Below, piece after piece: positions 23,420-35,276 of a stretch of 64,000 nucleotides of DNA (its first letter is position 1; every line of letters starts with the position of its first letter). The notes beneath the pieces were generated by a model. That model was not told the DNA's origin. It did no database searches and saw only the letters and a program-made list of their open reading frames with translations. The DNA is from Laetiporus sulphureus 93-53 (taxonomy: Eukaryota > Basidiomycota > Agaricomycetes > Polyporales > Laetiporaceae), in NCBI RefSeq assembly GCF_001632365.1, contig NW_024468510.1:1844441-1908440 (forward strand). Direction: 5' to 3'. The translations under genes were made by a program, and so were the position numbers.

Positions 23420-25284
23420 ATGCGCATCAAGGTGGAAAGTGCCCCTCCTTTGCCACCAGTCAAGGCCTGGTTCAGCACCCATTCCGCTACGACTGTGCTC
23501 GAGCTCAAGTCGGTCCTCTGCGCCGACCTGCACGCGCTCCGAGACGATGGCATTCAAGGGCAAGACATCGCCCTCGTGCTGGACGACTTTGAGCTCTTGG
23601 ACGCGAGTCCGATTGACGTTGTTAGGGATGGGGACTTAGTCGTGTAAGTGGCCTCGTCACTTCATGGTTCGCCGTTCCGTGAGAGCTCTCATAGTAGCCG
23701 GGCTGAACAGAATCAAGAGGAATCCGGCCACTCGTTCGCATAAGCGGAAAGCTCGTTCACCTTGTGTGTCCATCCATTGCATTGCATCTGTACGAAACTC
23801 ATGTTTAATGACCAGCACCTGGTGTTGCACGAAAACGGACGAAACGCGCGTCCCTCCCTACCAAACCTCGACCAGCATCTCCCAGGCCTCGAGCAGTCAA
23901 ACGACTGGTGTCCGAGTCTTCTGGACCGGAGTCCTCCAGTAGCTCCGGGTCCGAGTCCTCCAGTAGCTCCGGGTCCGAGTCAGACACCGAATCAGACTCG
24001 GAAACGGACTCATCTATATCGTCTGAGAGCTCCTCATCATCATCTTCAGCGAGCTCTGCACCATCCACCGAACCGTTTCATCTCTCAACGCGCAATGCGC
24101 AGATGCAGGCGCCCGCAACGTCTGCGCAATCTCATAAGGAGGGACCAAGTCAGGCGCGCACGTACGTTTGCCCTACAGTGTCTCAATATGCGTTGCCAGA
24201 ATCTCATGTCCTACTGACAGTTCGTCTTTGACTGAGAATGTGCCTCCTGGCCTTGGCAAGCCCACCACACACAGCCGCAACCTCCGTCGCCGACGCAAGC
24301 GGATGTACGAGCGACTCGCAACCACAGCCGAGCCTGCTTCTGTAAACTCCATCCCGCTCGGCACCAGGGCGCAGACAGCAGAAATCGCGGGCACTCCTGT
24401 CATTGTCGAGAACCCGCAGCAACCAGCGGAACTGGCCGATGCTTCGATGGACGTAGCCCCGCGTACCTTCATGATGTCAAGCCTGCAGAACAAGAACAAA
24501 AAGAAGGGATTCAAAAAGGCCATGACGGCAGGCATTCCGGCAAAGGTTGTGTTTGCCACAGAAGACGGCACTGTAGATGCACCCGCTACCGAAGAGAACG
24601 CACAGCAGACGCCGCCGTCAGACAACACCGAGCAATACAAGTCATCCTTGATCAATTCCCACCTGGTCCCTCCATCCGAGAAGCAGGAGCTAGGACTATT
24701 GCCTTCTAATATGTTCGTGACGAGTGTGGATGTGGAGGAGGGAATGTCCAGAAAGCGGCGGAAGAGGAGGCAAGCGCTGTACAATCACGAACATGTGCCC
24801 GAGGAGGAGGACGAAGCGGTAAACGCTATCAGGTCCAACAAGGACCAACAGCACTCGGAGCGCCCTAGCTCCGATCTGCCTAACGCAGATACCATCAGCA
24901 AGAAATGGGATGCGCTGCCCAAGGTTCAGGAGCGCTCCCAGCTTACCGCAGGCAAGTTGGTCGCATGGAAGGCAAGTCACCCACGAGATCCATTGACGTC
25001 TCGTGTGCTGACATGACGTTGCGGTCCCACAGGAGCTCGGTCTCAATTATCAGACGTGCACGCCTGAGATGCTCACCCGCGTCGGACGCGTCGTCGGCGA
25101 CGATGACCAACAGCGAGTCGTCATCGAGCGATATGACAATGAGGGACCCGAAGAGGTCGCGCCCGACAACCGGGATGGCGGCGTATCCGTTTTAGACTAC
25201 GGGTCTCAGGAGTCACACGAGTGGAGGGAGATTGCGGAGGGAGATTGGCGGCTGGTGGACGAAGAAGCCCTCACTTCCGGCTGA
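23420..25284 (+). CDS. Coilin-like nuclear protein
   Basis: Coilin organises Cajal bodies, where snRNPs mature. Five exons: 23420-23643, 23711-23763, 23816-24161, 24221-24971 and 25033-25284, giving 541 residues. The N-terminus (MRIKVESAPPLPPVKAWF, then LALVLDDFELL-type and SPIDVVRDGDLVV) matches the ubiquitin-like N-terminal coilin domain. The middle is basic then acidic/Ser-rich, with a near-perfect DNA duplication encoding ESSSSSGS twice (about 23926-23985). The C-terminus (SKKWDALPKVQERSQLTAGKL, ELGLNYQTCTPEMLTRVGRV, EWREIAEGDWRLVDEE) fits the atypical Tudor-like coilin domain. Intron 4 uses a GC donor (GCAAGT). Coilin is poorly conserved in fungi, so the assignment depends on the two end domains. 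Confidence 0.78.
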
Positions 25285-25657
25285 GTAAAGCGCAGATCAA
25301 TTACCATGCAGTCAGTCAGCTACCGGTGGCATTTGAAAATCTATCTACAACCCATTGAGGTATCATATGATGGGTATGGTGATCGTGATTGAATGATAAT
25401 GATATCCAGAAGTAGTCTGTGGGTGATGGTGGCGTTGATGGTGTTCCAGAACACTGAGCAATGCATGTACAGGAAGGTCAGTGGAAATAACGGTGCGGGC
25501 TGGTGTTAATAACGAAGTAATGAGCAAACCATTGTAGCAGTGATGTACAGAACGATGCATCCAACGAGATTATCGAGAACGAACTTGAGCCGAGATTGTC
25601 CAGCAAATTATCGATGGTGTACTTGTTGACGTGTCGGTGCTCGAGCCGACTATGCTT
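25285..25657. other. Convergent intergenic spacer
   Basis: About 370 bp between the stops of the coilin-like gene and the cyclin gene, locally TG/GATG-rich (25370-25450). No coding signal. Confidence 0.4.
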
Positions 25658-26831
25658 TCACCACACGCTAGCCATGGGCCTCATGAAGACAACACGGTCC
25701 TTCGGAGGCAGTGGGAGCGGCTTCGCTGCGCGATTCGGCGCCCGGTCTGACGGCGTCGGAGGGAGCGGTCGGTTCAATGGCGATGGGCGCGGAATGTCTG
25801 GCAGCTCCTTTTGCGGCAGCGACGGCTCTGGAATCGGCGGCAGTGGTCGTCCGCCTGGCTTGACCACCGTGTTGAATATCGCAGCTGCCGACTGCGAGCG
25901 CATGTGGGGAGGCCGAGGGACCACATGAGAAGGCGTGTGCGACTCGACCCCGGGGCTCGGGGTTGCCACCTTCCTGATCGCAGCGGACGAGTGGGACCGG
26001 GAGGGATACACTTCCGCGAGATGCGCAGGGATCGCTAGAAGCCCGAAGCCGGGCCGCTCTTCATTCGAGTGCGCAGAGCAGAAGGGGTCGGAGAACGACC
26101 GGCTGGGGTGGTGACGCGAGCCGGGGAATCGCGGTGGGATGAGGTTGTGTGGTATCACAGGTATCTTGGGCTTTTCAGAGGGCGACTTGGCCCCGATGGA
26201 CGGAGAGAACTCGAATGGTGCGAACGGGCCACGACCGTGAAAGTGCGCTTGCACACGAGCCTCGAACTCCTCCCGGGCGAACTGCGGTATTGTGAGGTCC
26301 CAGCCGAGGGTGGAGCAGAGATCGCGCTCCATCTGGCAGAGCTGCTGGATGCTGAACAGATCGCGGCCGACTGTTGTCCACGCCTTCATGTTGTAGTTGT
26401 CGTCGCATTGGATCTTGGCGGCGACCATGAACGCAGTGAGGAACAGACCGTAGGGATCCTTGTGTCTCGTACTTGGAGCGGTTTTCAGCAGACGATATAG
26501 CAGGTATAGCCCCGAATACAATACGAAAGTTGGTAGGCGGACACGGCCCTCGATGTGGGTGATGAAGGCATCCATTTTCGGCGCGACAGACTGCTGGATG
26601 GGTGATATCTCTGCGGGACGTGCGATCGATGGGAAGAAGTGCTCCATAAATCGGAGGGCATCCTTCACGGCCTTGCGTCGTTTTCCATCAGATTCCTGTC
26701 CGCGGAGTAGATATGAGGTGTTTCATAGGCTAGATGCTGCGTTCACTCACCATACCATACAGACTGTCCACAGTGGGACGTTCGGAAGGTTTAGACATGT
26801 TTTGTTGGTCTGGTTGTGTCTGACGCGACAT
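25658..26831 (-). CDS. Pho80/Pcl-type cyclin
   Basis: Cyclin expected to partner a Pho85-like cyclin-dependent kinase. Two exons on the minus strand (26831-26751 and 26695-25658) give 372 residues. The cyclin box covers roughly residues 35-175: KDALRFMEHFFPSI, LPTFVLYSGLYLLYRLL, DPYGLFLTAFMVAAKIQCDD, NMKAWTTVGRDLFS, LCQMERDLCSTLGWDLTI. The C-terminal half is disordered and Pro/Ser-rich with PxxP clusters (RPLPPIPEPSLP, RPLPPTPSDRAP, KPLPLPPKDR) that could be SH3 ligands or kinase sites. The start is the first ATG of the spliced frame; a longer frame upstream has no ATG. The box resembles fungal Pcl/Pho80 cyclins, but the process controlled is unknown. Confidence 0.83.
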
Positions 26832-27598
26832 GGGAGAGCTGCGGGCTTCGGAAAGCGTGAATAGCGGGTTCGTAGAGGAGAAAGACGGTGGGTTTATGTA
26901 GCCTGAGCAGTGGCTCTTCGAATACGCCGCGTGTATGGCCCAAGGGTGTTTGTTTTCGACGGCCGCGTCGGGATTGCCCACACACGAAGCAGTCGCGGAG
27001 TTGAAGGAGAGGCCACTAGCGGTGCCATGCTAAAAGAAGAAAGAAATAGATTGGCGAGGGCCACGGTGGCAAGAAGAATTCCGGGCAGAAAAGGAACAAG
27101 CCCGATCAGTAACATAATTGTCGCCGCGTGCCGGTGTCCTTGAGAGTGCGCGGCCAGTCCCCTGCAAGGGTTCCCTAGGTGACGTCGGCAGGACCCTTTC
27201 TCACGTGGCTCTGCGCACAGGCCCACACCCTGCTGCGCCTCTCTGCCGCACCTACGCGCAGACCGACCCACACAGGTCAACGCCGCAGCAGTGCTGCTGT
27301 GGCATTGCAATCCGACACTGTACAGCGCCAGGGCTCGATTTATTGCGGCACGACAGGGCTTTGACCGTTCCTTTTGCAGCCGTCTGACCACAGCTCAAAA
27401 ATATGCTGACTCAAAAGCAGGCCACTGAGCCCGACGCCAGCAGATCAAGGCATCAATCGTGTCACAATTTGCTCCCGCTATTCCCGCGACACGACTTTCA
27501 CGCGTGGCATCAGCACGTGATCGTGGCGCATACCAGCCCGGACATCGTGCACGTCGCCAGCGTCGCTTTTCCCACAACTTGTTCCGAAAAGCGCAGAG
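26832..27598. other. Intergenic region upstream of the cyclin and the unknown gene
   Basis: About 770 bp between the cyclin start (minus) and the proposed start of the next plus-strand gene, so probably promoters for both. Short open frames exist on both strands but none is recognisable. Confidence 0.35.
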
Positions 27599-30484
27599 AT
27601 GAATAGGCAAGACGACATCTCATCAGAATGTGCCTCCGCTGACTATCTTGCCGAGCAGGGGTCCTATCATTCTGGTCTGTTTGACCTCATCATTAGGCGG
27701 AGGAAGTACTGACATGCCCCTGATACTCGTAGGCAATAGATGAAGCAGAAGTGAGTGAGCTCGCCAATCACCCGATAACGTTGGCTTTTATCAATCCCCA
27801 TGATTAGTATCTTCTAGATCAGATGGTGCTGTTCTTCTATCCAACGTTTGGAAAGGCTGATTCACGGCGTTTTGTCTATCTGTAGCCGCCTCCTTCATCA
27901 GATGAGGATGCAATGGTCACAAAGTTGCGACAGCGCCTCAGAGATCTTCTCACTAACCTTAGATCTGGCGCAGAGGGTACGGGCCACTCGGCGACGTCGT
28001 AGTCACTCGCCGTTAGTACGAGACAATGTATGTTGAATGATGTCCATGAATCGTTGTGAAGCAGGACAACAAACGTCTCTCAATCTGCTTGCATACGTTC
28101 TCCCTGTCGTTGCTGATTGGTCGCTCTACGACCTAATCACAGACCAGACGAGCACTGCACTCTCCTCTCCGCCCGGGACACTATGTTCGCGAAGGGCGCA
28201 GCGCTCATTTCGATTCCTTCACGTCGATCAGCTTTGCCTCCACCCGGACTACGCCTTTTTGAAACACTTCCCTACTCCACAGCGCGTTTCAGCTCTGTGG
28301 CGAACGACAGAACCTCTGTCCGTTGCGATATGGTATCACGCCCTTCTCTTGCTGTCCTATTTGTAGGTTGAATATCATGAACCCAGATCCAGGCGAGAGT
28401 AAGCCAGCCCGTAGGGAGAGCTGCGTCTGCTTCTCTTCGTCGACTCGGACAGCGAATCCGAACATGAGAGAAGTAGCTGTGATGCTGGATGCGCCACTAG
28501 ATATTTCTGATTACATCCAAAGACGGCAGTATGCGCGCCGTTGGCGCTGTTATTCTTTCTCGAGGAGCCTCAACTTTTCGTCTTTGAATATCTTATGAAG
28601 TATCATCTGATCACGACCTTGACGAATACGAGTTCATTTCAGCCGGGGAAATGAAACAATATTGGGCCAAGACGTTCGCTTCAGCGCTCGTAGATGAGTC
28701 CGAACGAACGAGTTGGTCGTGAATCGGGAGTCGGGCGCTTATGAAGGCTCCGATGGCGAGCTGGGACAAATATGGCAAGTGAGTTGGTTCAAGCCCAGGG
28801 CACACTCATTCACCTCAGCCGCCACCACGACTGAGGCAGGTCAGCAACAAGCAAGTACTCAACAGCAAGACAAACCACATTCTTTACTAGCACACAGGCC
28901 GCAGGTCGGACCTCAGAACCAGAAATTCGCCATGTCTCAACTACCGTACCTCGCTGCATCTCCCAACACGGCCGACGACACGTTCAGGTCACCATTCACG
29001 AGGCCTCATCGACATGGCCCACTACTTCTTGCACCAGAGCCACCAACTCACATCATTATATCCAAGGCTAGACTGCCGGCATGCAAGCCTGCCTCGGGCA
29101 ACCGTCCGAACATGCCAAACGCATGTAATCCGGCGAAATACGAAGCACAGACCAGAACGCTAGCCGGAACTAACGCTAATGGAGGATCTAGGGTTCCCGT
29201 TCCTTCCAAGAAAGCTCGCGATAGCGTCCGCGTTGAACCGTCAGGAAGAAGATCGACGGATAACGCAGTTGCTCATACGCTGCTTCGGCGACGTAACACG
29301 TCCATAGTAGGGCCCACTCCCGTCATGGCCTCGCGCTACAAGGGCAGTACTCACACATCGGTACGTTAAGTGTGAATTGTCCGTGGTGTAGCATTTGATG
29401 GAGGTTGCTCCTGAAGCTTTCGGCCAATTCTAAGCCCGCTGGACGAGTCTCAGAAAACATTTTAACGTGCACAGACTATCGATTTCCTTCCACGGATGCC
29501 AATCTTGGTAATGGGATTCTGCAAAGAAACGTAACTACTATACCATCTTCTGGACAAGACCTCGTACAGCAAATCCGAGACTCGTTGGCACTCCCATCAC
29601 ATCGGACGGACGCCTCGTTGGAACGCTACCATCCGTTCTCGGAATGGCCTGACAACTCGACGGCGATCTCCTCAACAGACACGCAAGATCCAGTGGTAGA
29701 CAGCACCAGCTACCGCCCTTATCGTGCCTTTCACGAGAGCATCCGCTTCGGCAGGACGAGCCATAATCCCGACATTCTCGTCCGGCAGGTTCAGGAAATG
29801 TCGGCCGTGGCAACAACCGCCAGGAAGAGAGCAAAGACAGCTTCCGAAGGCTGGAAGTTCCCGCTTCGAACGGAGGATCGAATTCTGACGTCTGGAAGCG
29901 AGCGTCCTCCCAGACGGCATGCAATCTACGCACAAGAAGGCATCAAATTTCCCTCATACCAGGAGAACAGTTATGATTCCCCGCATGTTCTTCGATTGCC
30001 TGCTCGTCCTCTTATCGCATTCGGCCGTAAACCTTCGCGGTGCAAGTCATCCAGCGTTGGAGAGAACAGTCGCAGCATCGGAGTAGCGCCTCCAAGGCAC
30101 GACGGGTACCAGTCCGCAAAGGCTAGCGACAGAAGCAAAGCATGCTCCCAAGGCATTCCTCGCATTGTTTTAGGAGATCTAGACATCAATTGCATCGAAT
30201 TGCTCCCATCGAAGACGGTGTCTGACTCACCTCCCGATCTGGCCTATTCCCTCCAAGTTCCTGCTGGCGACACCGATCGGGTCTTGCTCCTTCCGTGCGC
30301 ACCTCTAATCGTCAAGAAACGAAGACCTCAAGACCCACTGGATGCGGTTATCACAGCAGGACTAGCAGCTGCTGAAGATAAGAAGAGTGGAGCTGTTATT
30401 AAGCTTCAAGAACACGCAATCGTGCGCGGGTTGACGGGGGAACTCGACGCAGCAATCTTGAGCTGGAAAAACATAATTTTCTGA
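27599..30484 (+). CDS. Unrecognised multi-exon gene, Ser/Pro/Arg-rich, largely disordered product
   Basis: I do not recognise this protein. The best supported exons are about 28713-29362 (GT donor GTACGT, acceptor before 29404) and 29404-30484, the latter an open stretch of 360 codons ending in a TGA after SWKNIIF. Upstream pieces with coding character include MNRQDDISSECASADYLAE from 27599, PPPSSDEDAMVTKLRQRL near 27890, PPPGLRLFETLPYSTARF near 28240, an acidic DSDSESEHE segment near 28440, and DHDLDEYEFISAGEMKQYW near 28610. I could not chain these upstream pieces with confidence, so the start is provisional. The product is hydrophilic with no membrane helix or catalytic motif; clusters such as TARKRAKTAS and VKKRRPQD could be nuclear localisation signals. 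Confidence 0.45.
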
Positions 30485-30810
30485 CCTAAGTTCTTTTCCC
30501 ATCTTCGTATCGTGTCCTATCAGTCGATGGAAGACTCGTAGATGTGCTACGACGTCGAGAATGAGCATCATCCTGGCAATGACATGTTCCGTCTACATAT
30601 TTTGTTGTGCTGAATGCACCAGATAGTGCAATGTAGAACAATTCAACATGCATTGGTGGCAGTAATAGAACAATCCTGACTTGTAAATTCCAATTCACCG
30701 TCATTACATAAGCAAGCATTCTTTGTGGCCCTTTCCTTAATTGGTGGCCTCCTCACGCACGCCTTGCGCGTGGACATGCAAACTCGCTAGCCATCTTTGT
30801 CCGCGCCTCC
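30485..30810. other. Intergenic spacer before MED10
   Basis: 326 bp in tandem orientation, relatively AT-rich (30560-30730), consistent with a 3' UTR followed by the MED10 promoter. Confidence 0.4.
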
Positions 30811-31469
30811 ATGATGGTTCGAGCAAATCCCACTCAGACTCCGGCCCGAGACTCGCCGCGGTCATCGGAATCGCCAGCGCCCGCCGGCGTGCAGGGCGAC
30901 CTCGAGTCCGAACTCGTGGGCCTTGTGCATGCGCTGTACAATCTCGGGACTACAGTGGTCAACGACCTCGCGAAGGAGAAGGAGCGGATGGGGGGAACCA
31001 AGCAGGTGGGAGCGCATGTGTAAGTGGTTCTCGCACGGTCGCTGTGGGACACTGTTCATGGATCATGGGGGCGATTGGATGCAGGAACGACGTGATCGAC
31101 CACCTTGCCACGATAGACGACATGGCTCAACATGTGCACACCATGATACCTATCCAGGTACTTCAGGACATAGACAGCGCTCGCAACCCGCTCGTGTTGA
31201 CGAGGGAGCGGATCGAGCGCGCTGCCTCCGAGAACCAGTTCATGAACGGGAAGATCCAGGCGGTAGACGTGGGTGTTGAATCCTGTGCAGGGAGACGCAC
31301 GCTGAATGTCTTGGAGCAGGAATACCGCAAACATCTGGACGAGATGTTGAGCCAGAATTTTCCGGAGCTCACTCAATATCTGTCAGAGCCTCAGCCGGCC
31401 GAGGCGATGCGGATCGACGCAGTGCACTTGGAGGAGCAAGAGCAGAGCTCGCTGAACGGTCACGTTTGA
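30811..31469 (+). CDS. MED10: Mediator complex subunit 10
   Basis: Middle-module subunit of Mediator, which links transcription factors to RNA polymerase II. Three exons (30811-31019, 31085-31268, 31320-31469) give 180 residues. The MED10 domain follows a disordered Ser/Pro-rich N-terminus: LESELVGLVHALYNLG, NDVIDHLATIDDMAQHV, MIPIQVLQDIDSARNP, LTRERIERAASENQFMNGKI and YRKHLDEMLSQNFPEL. These blocks match the NUT2/MED10 family in order and spacing. Two adjacent ATGs are available at the start; the first is used. The C-terminal tail after the domain is acidic and unconserved. Confidence 0.92.
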
Positions 31470-32770
31470 ATCAATACGTATGTCATTGTAAGTTCTTCGG
31501 AATACAACTGAGGTCCGCCACTCATGCAATCTTGCAGTGGCCTAATGACGGCACCTCTGTCTGCAAGTGAACCTCGGCTACCGAATGATGGACGCTAGGG
31601 CCCTCACAGCGTGTTCAGCTCGACAGCGTCGCCTGACTCATTGCCAGGCTGATCATTAATATGTGCTCAAGCCTCATGCCAGTGGCTAGAGTGAACAGGA
31701 CAAAAGAGGTCACTCACCGCAGACATGAACGCATTTGCGACCGTTATTTAATGACACTAAATTGTAATTGTCTGCCTTTTTGGGAAATAAAGTTGCTTAA
31801 TTAGGGCATAGTGTTGCATAGGTCACAGTTTAGAACACATTTTCAGAGCATTTGCAGCGGGAATAAATGCCTTCATGCCTGCAGTGACTCATTCTATGAA
31901 CGCTGCATTTTATCGCGTGCTGCCGCTGCTCGGCCGCATCTCACGCGCTACCGTAGAGGCAGGATCTCGGCATCGGATTGAGAAGCCATTGATTATTGGT
32001 TGCTGGCTTTGCTATGGTGTCATCTATAATATTGACTGACCTGTACGTAGTAGAGACCGAGATCATTGCTTCGGGTGTACGCACGGAGGGACCCAGCCGG
32101 GAGCTTCGTACGCTTCGATGTGCTTCTTAGTTAATGACCGAACAGGCTGACCAACAACCGCTGCCCGATATGACGCGGCTTATTACGGGAATTAATGAAA
32201 GCGTTACCATGGTTTCAATCATGTGCGCGAAGGTTTGAATGGAACCGTTCACAGCATCATGCATCGAGCCGCAGTAGCAACGCCATTGATCATCCAGAAA
32301 TACGTTTGTTGTGTTATTGGCACGCTCATAGTCCAAAATATATGCGTCTCGCAGATGGGGAGTGGCAGCCAACTTGGATGTGGCTGAGACGCGTCGGAGT
32401 TTTAGAAGACCAATCGGAGAAGCAGTTGCGTTGGAATCTCACGGGAAAGGATCTGCAGCAGCGAAACTCCGCTGATCGGTTGCCCGGCTGAGTTTCATTG
32501 GACGTCGATGGGCGCTAATCCTCCGCGGTCTTGTTGGCTGTCCTCCTCCTCATGGTCTTGTTCTATGCCGTTCCCCTTCCCTCGTATCGCCTTGTTTCTC
32601 GACCTTTAGTACACGTTGTTTCTGGCTGCCGTATTCCTTGTTCAGCCTGAAAATATCTGTACGATCCTTTTCGTGAGAATCAAGATTTACGACCGAGGAT
32701 TCGAAGCCACCTTTGCTTCGCCTCGTCCTTCTCCTTCCGCAGCGGCCGACGCCCTCATTCTTGCACGCCG
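31470..32770. other. 1.3 kb intergenic region
   Basis: Contains an AT-rich block (about 31680-32060) and a weak plus-strand frame of 98 codons (32195-32491) that resembles nothing I know. The pyrimidine-rich stretch at 32520-32620 is probably the RIC8 promoter/5' UTR. No repeat ends, tRNA or known protein is seen. Confidence 0.35.
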
Positions 32771-34902
32771 ATGTCTACATTCCTCGATGCCTACAACGCC
32801 CTCTCGCCCTCCTCACCGCGGTCCGATGTGTCCTCCGTCTTGCAGTCAATAACTGATGGCATGCCTATTTCGCTTTGCTCGGTCGACGCATCGCTAATTC
32901 TCCCAGCAGCATTCTCGTCCCAGATTGATGCCTCCCATCGCAAGCAACTCGTTCAAACGATCATTGATGACCTCACGAAATGTGGCAATGGGAACGGCAA
33001 AAAGGGCAGATTGTGTTCGAAAGGCAAGTAGTCGGGTGCTGTGCGGCAGTGCCTAGCATTTCCTCAGAGCTGATCCTGGGACCCTTCACGTTCAGATGCG
33101 TATCCCGCGCTTGCTGCTGTGAAGGCGCTCGGCAAGGACCCTGCCGGCTCGGAGATCATCGCTACGCCTGCCAATCTCTCTGCACTTCTCTCTCTATCGC
33201 AATCATTCAAAGATAATGCAGACGCTTCGAACGAAGCACTGAGATGCATAGCTAATGCTCTGCTGCTTATCAGCAATGCACGCGAGACATTCATTCAGAA
33301 GTCGATTGGCGGTGGAGAGGCTGCATTGGAGATGCTTGAGGTGTGTTCAATGTTTTATCGACATTGGTTTTGGCTCAGAACGAGCGCCGCAGAAGTCCAC
33401 AAATCCGGAACGTATATTTCTTGCATCCCGAATTCTCTTCCTTTGCACAGCATCCCTGGCCTCTGGAGGGGACTTCATCAAGATGCTGGTCGAGAGCAAA
33501 CCCTCGGGTCATCCCGGTAACATCATTGAGGTTGTCAATGCCAAGCTAGATAGTTTGTCAAGAAGTATTATGAACGGTGCCAAGTTATCACGAGAAGCTA
33601 TGACCGATCTACTAAAGCTCACATTTAATCTGTTGGCACATTACCCCAAGGTACATCACACTGTTGTTGCGCCATTAGCATCACTCTGATGTCTGCAGAT
33701 TGCAAGCGACGCCCAAGAGATCTCCGCCAAAAGCGAGGGTGAAGCAGAAGTGATGGGCGACCGCTGGAGCGACCGGCTGGATGGGTATGCACCTTGCACG
33801 ACATCCACCTATGCGCATTATCTCACCGTGCATGTTAGCTTTCTTCCTCCTCTTCTGCGAACATTCTTGACCCTTCCCCCGACATTCCCTTCGCCCCTTT
33901 CCGCTCCCACAACACACGTAATTCATAATCTCATCGCAATCCCTGTCACTCCCTCCCTACACACCAAGTGGTTCCCTGCCGCCGCGTCACCGCGCTCGTC
34001 AAAGGGCCGCGACTCTCCGCTGCCCTCACCTGGCAGTAGCAGCGGAAGCAACAGCGGCTCGCCAACGTTGGGACCCGCGAAAGACGTAAAGCACAGCGCG
34101 TTTGACCGCGCCTTCTCCGCGCTCGCGGCAGGACGGCGCTCGCTCTCCCTTACTCGTTCGGGCTCTCCCCAGCTGAGCCCCCCAGCAGATGTCCTCCTGC
34201 GCGCGTACGACCTGCTTGACGTATCGTTGGCGCATTATCTCCCCGGCGCGGTCGACCCAGACGACAGCAGCGTGCGCGAACGGTGCAGGAAGCAGGGTGA
34301 GACACTGGATGACGTCTTGCCTCCGCTTGTGCTGCTGATCGGGAAGCTCTGCACGGCGGACGAGGGCGCGCGGACGCGAATGCGCGAGTGGATCCTCCCG
34401 GCGGATTTGGATCGAACGTCGCCCTTGGAGGGCAGGGCGGATATGCTAGGCCGGTCTTTGCGTTTGCTGGCGTCCGTGCACCATACGAAGCTCAAGATGG
34501 CCACGGGCGAGATGCTCTATGCCGTGTGCGACTCGGATGGTATGTGTTTGTCTTGCTTGGTGTTTTCTGTAGCTGATGAAGCTTGGTCGTACAGCGAGTC
34601 TCCTGGCATCTTACGTCGGCTACGGCAATGTCGCAGGTTTCCTCTTTCACAAGGGCATCACAGGCCAGCCGTCGCGTGTCTCCAACTCGACCGTGCCAAG
34701 TACGACGCCCTCAGGTGCTCCCATCAATCCCATCACGGGAGTCGTAGAGACGCCAAAACCGGAAATTGATATGACAGACGAGGAAAAGGAACGCGAGGCG
34801 GAGAAGCTATTTGTCCTCTTCGACCGCCTCGAGAAGAGTGGTGCTATTCAACCCGGTCAGAATCCCATCCGCAAGGCGGCGGCGGAGGGCAAGCTGGGAT
34901 GA
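32771..34902 (+). CDS. RIC8: RIC8 (synembryn), G-alpha chaperone and exchange factor
   Basis: Folds and activates heterotrimeric G-protein alpha subunits; in fungi it acts in cAMP signalling and growth. Six exons with five introns; the first exon is 32771-33023. The armadillo-like helical protein includes ALAAVKALGKDPAGSE, NEALRCIANALLLISNARET, NPERIFLASRILFLCTAS, AMTDLLKLTFNLLAHYPK, PPLLRTFLTLPPT, DVLPPLVLLIGKLC, LKMATGEMLYAVCDSDAS, and the C-terminal YVGYGNVAGFLFHKGI, all characteristic of the family. A Ser/Gly-rich insert sits around residues 290-340. Intron 1 uses a GC donor (GCAAGT at 33024): only this junction restores KDAYPALAAVK. The extreme C-terminus (IDMTDEEKEREAEKLFVLFD) matches other fungal RIC8 proteins. 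Confidence 0.91.
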
Positions 34903-35276
34903 ATGGGATACTGTGATGCAGAGATCATGCTCGCTTGACCATTCATAATCTTATTGCCATGTTCTCACTGGGTACACGCGTTCTTGACGTTACTAATTGT
35001 TGTTTGTTTCTTTTCATCCGTTTACTGTCGCCGTGACGTCGAATACCCCGCCGATTGTCTGTAATACCGTATATGTTCGCTCTATAATGTCTCAATATAT
35101 ATACCAATGCTCGTCATCCTCATTTCTTGAGCGAGAGGAAGCCCCAAAGAGGTATTCGTACATTTTGCAAGAGAAGCACATGGGTAAAAAAGTAGCGGCA
35201 TAGATCAAGCATCAATCCGTTAAGAATAGAGAACGCCGAACAGCAAGGAAATAGCAAGCAGGAGGGGCCATTGATC
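34903..35276. other. Convergent intergenic spacer
   Basis: About 370 bp between the RIC8 and Gar2-like stop codons, T-rich, consistent with two 3' UTRs. No other feature seen. Confidence 0.4.

Noticed and set aside
26979..26981. Upstream GTG start for the cyclin gene
   Set aside because: Not an ATG; the ATG at 26831 gives a sensible N-terminus directly before the cyclin box.
31680..32060. AT-rich block as a possible origin or scaffold element
   Set aside because: Composition alone is no evidence; no consensus or repeat structure is present.
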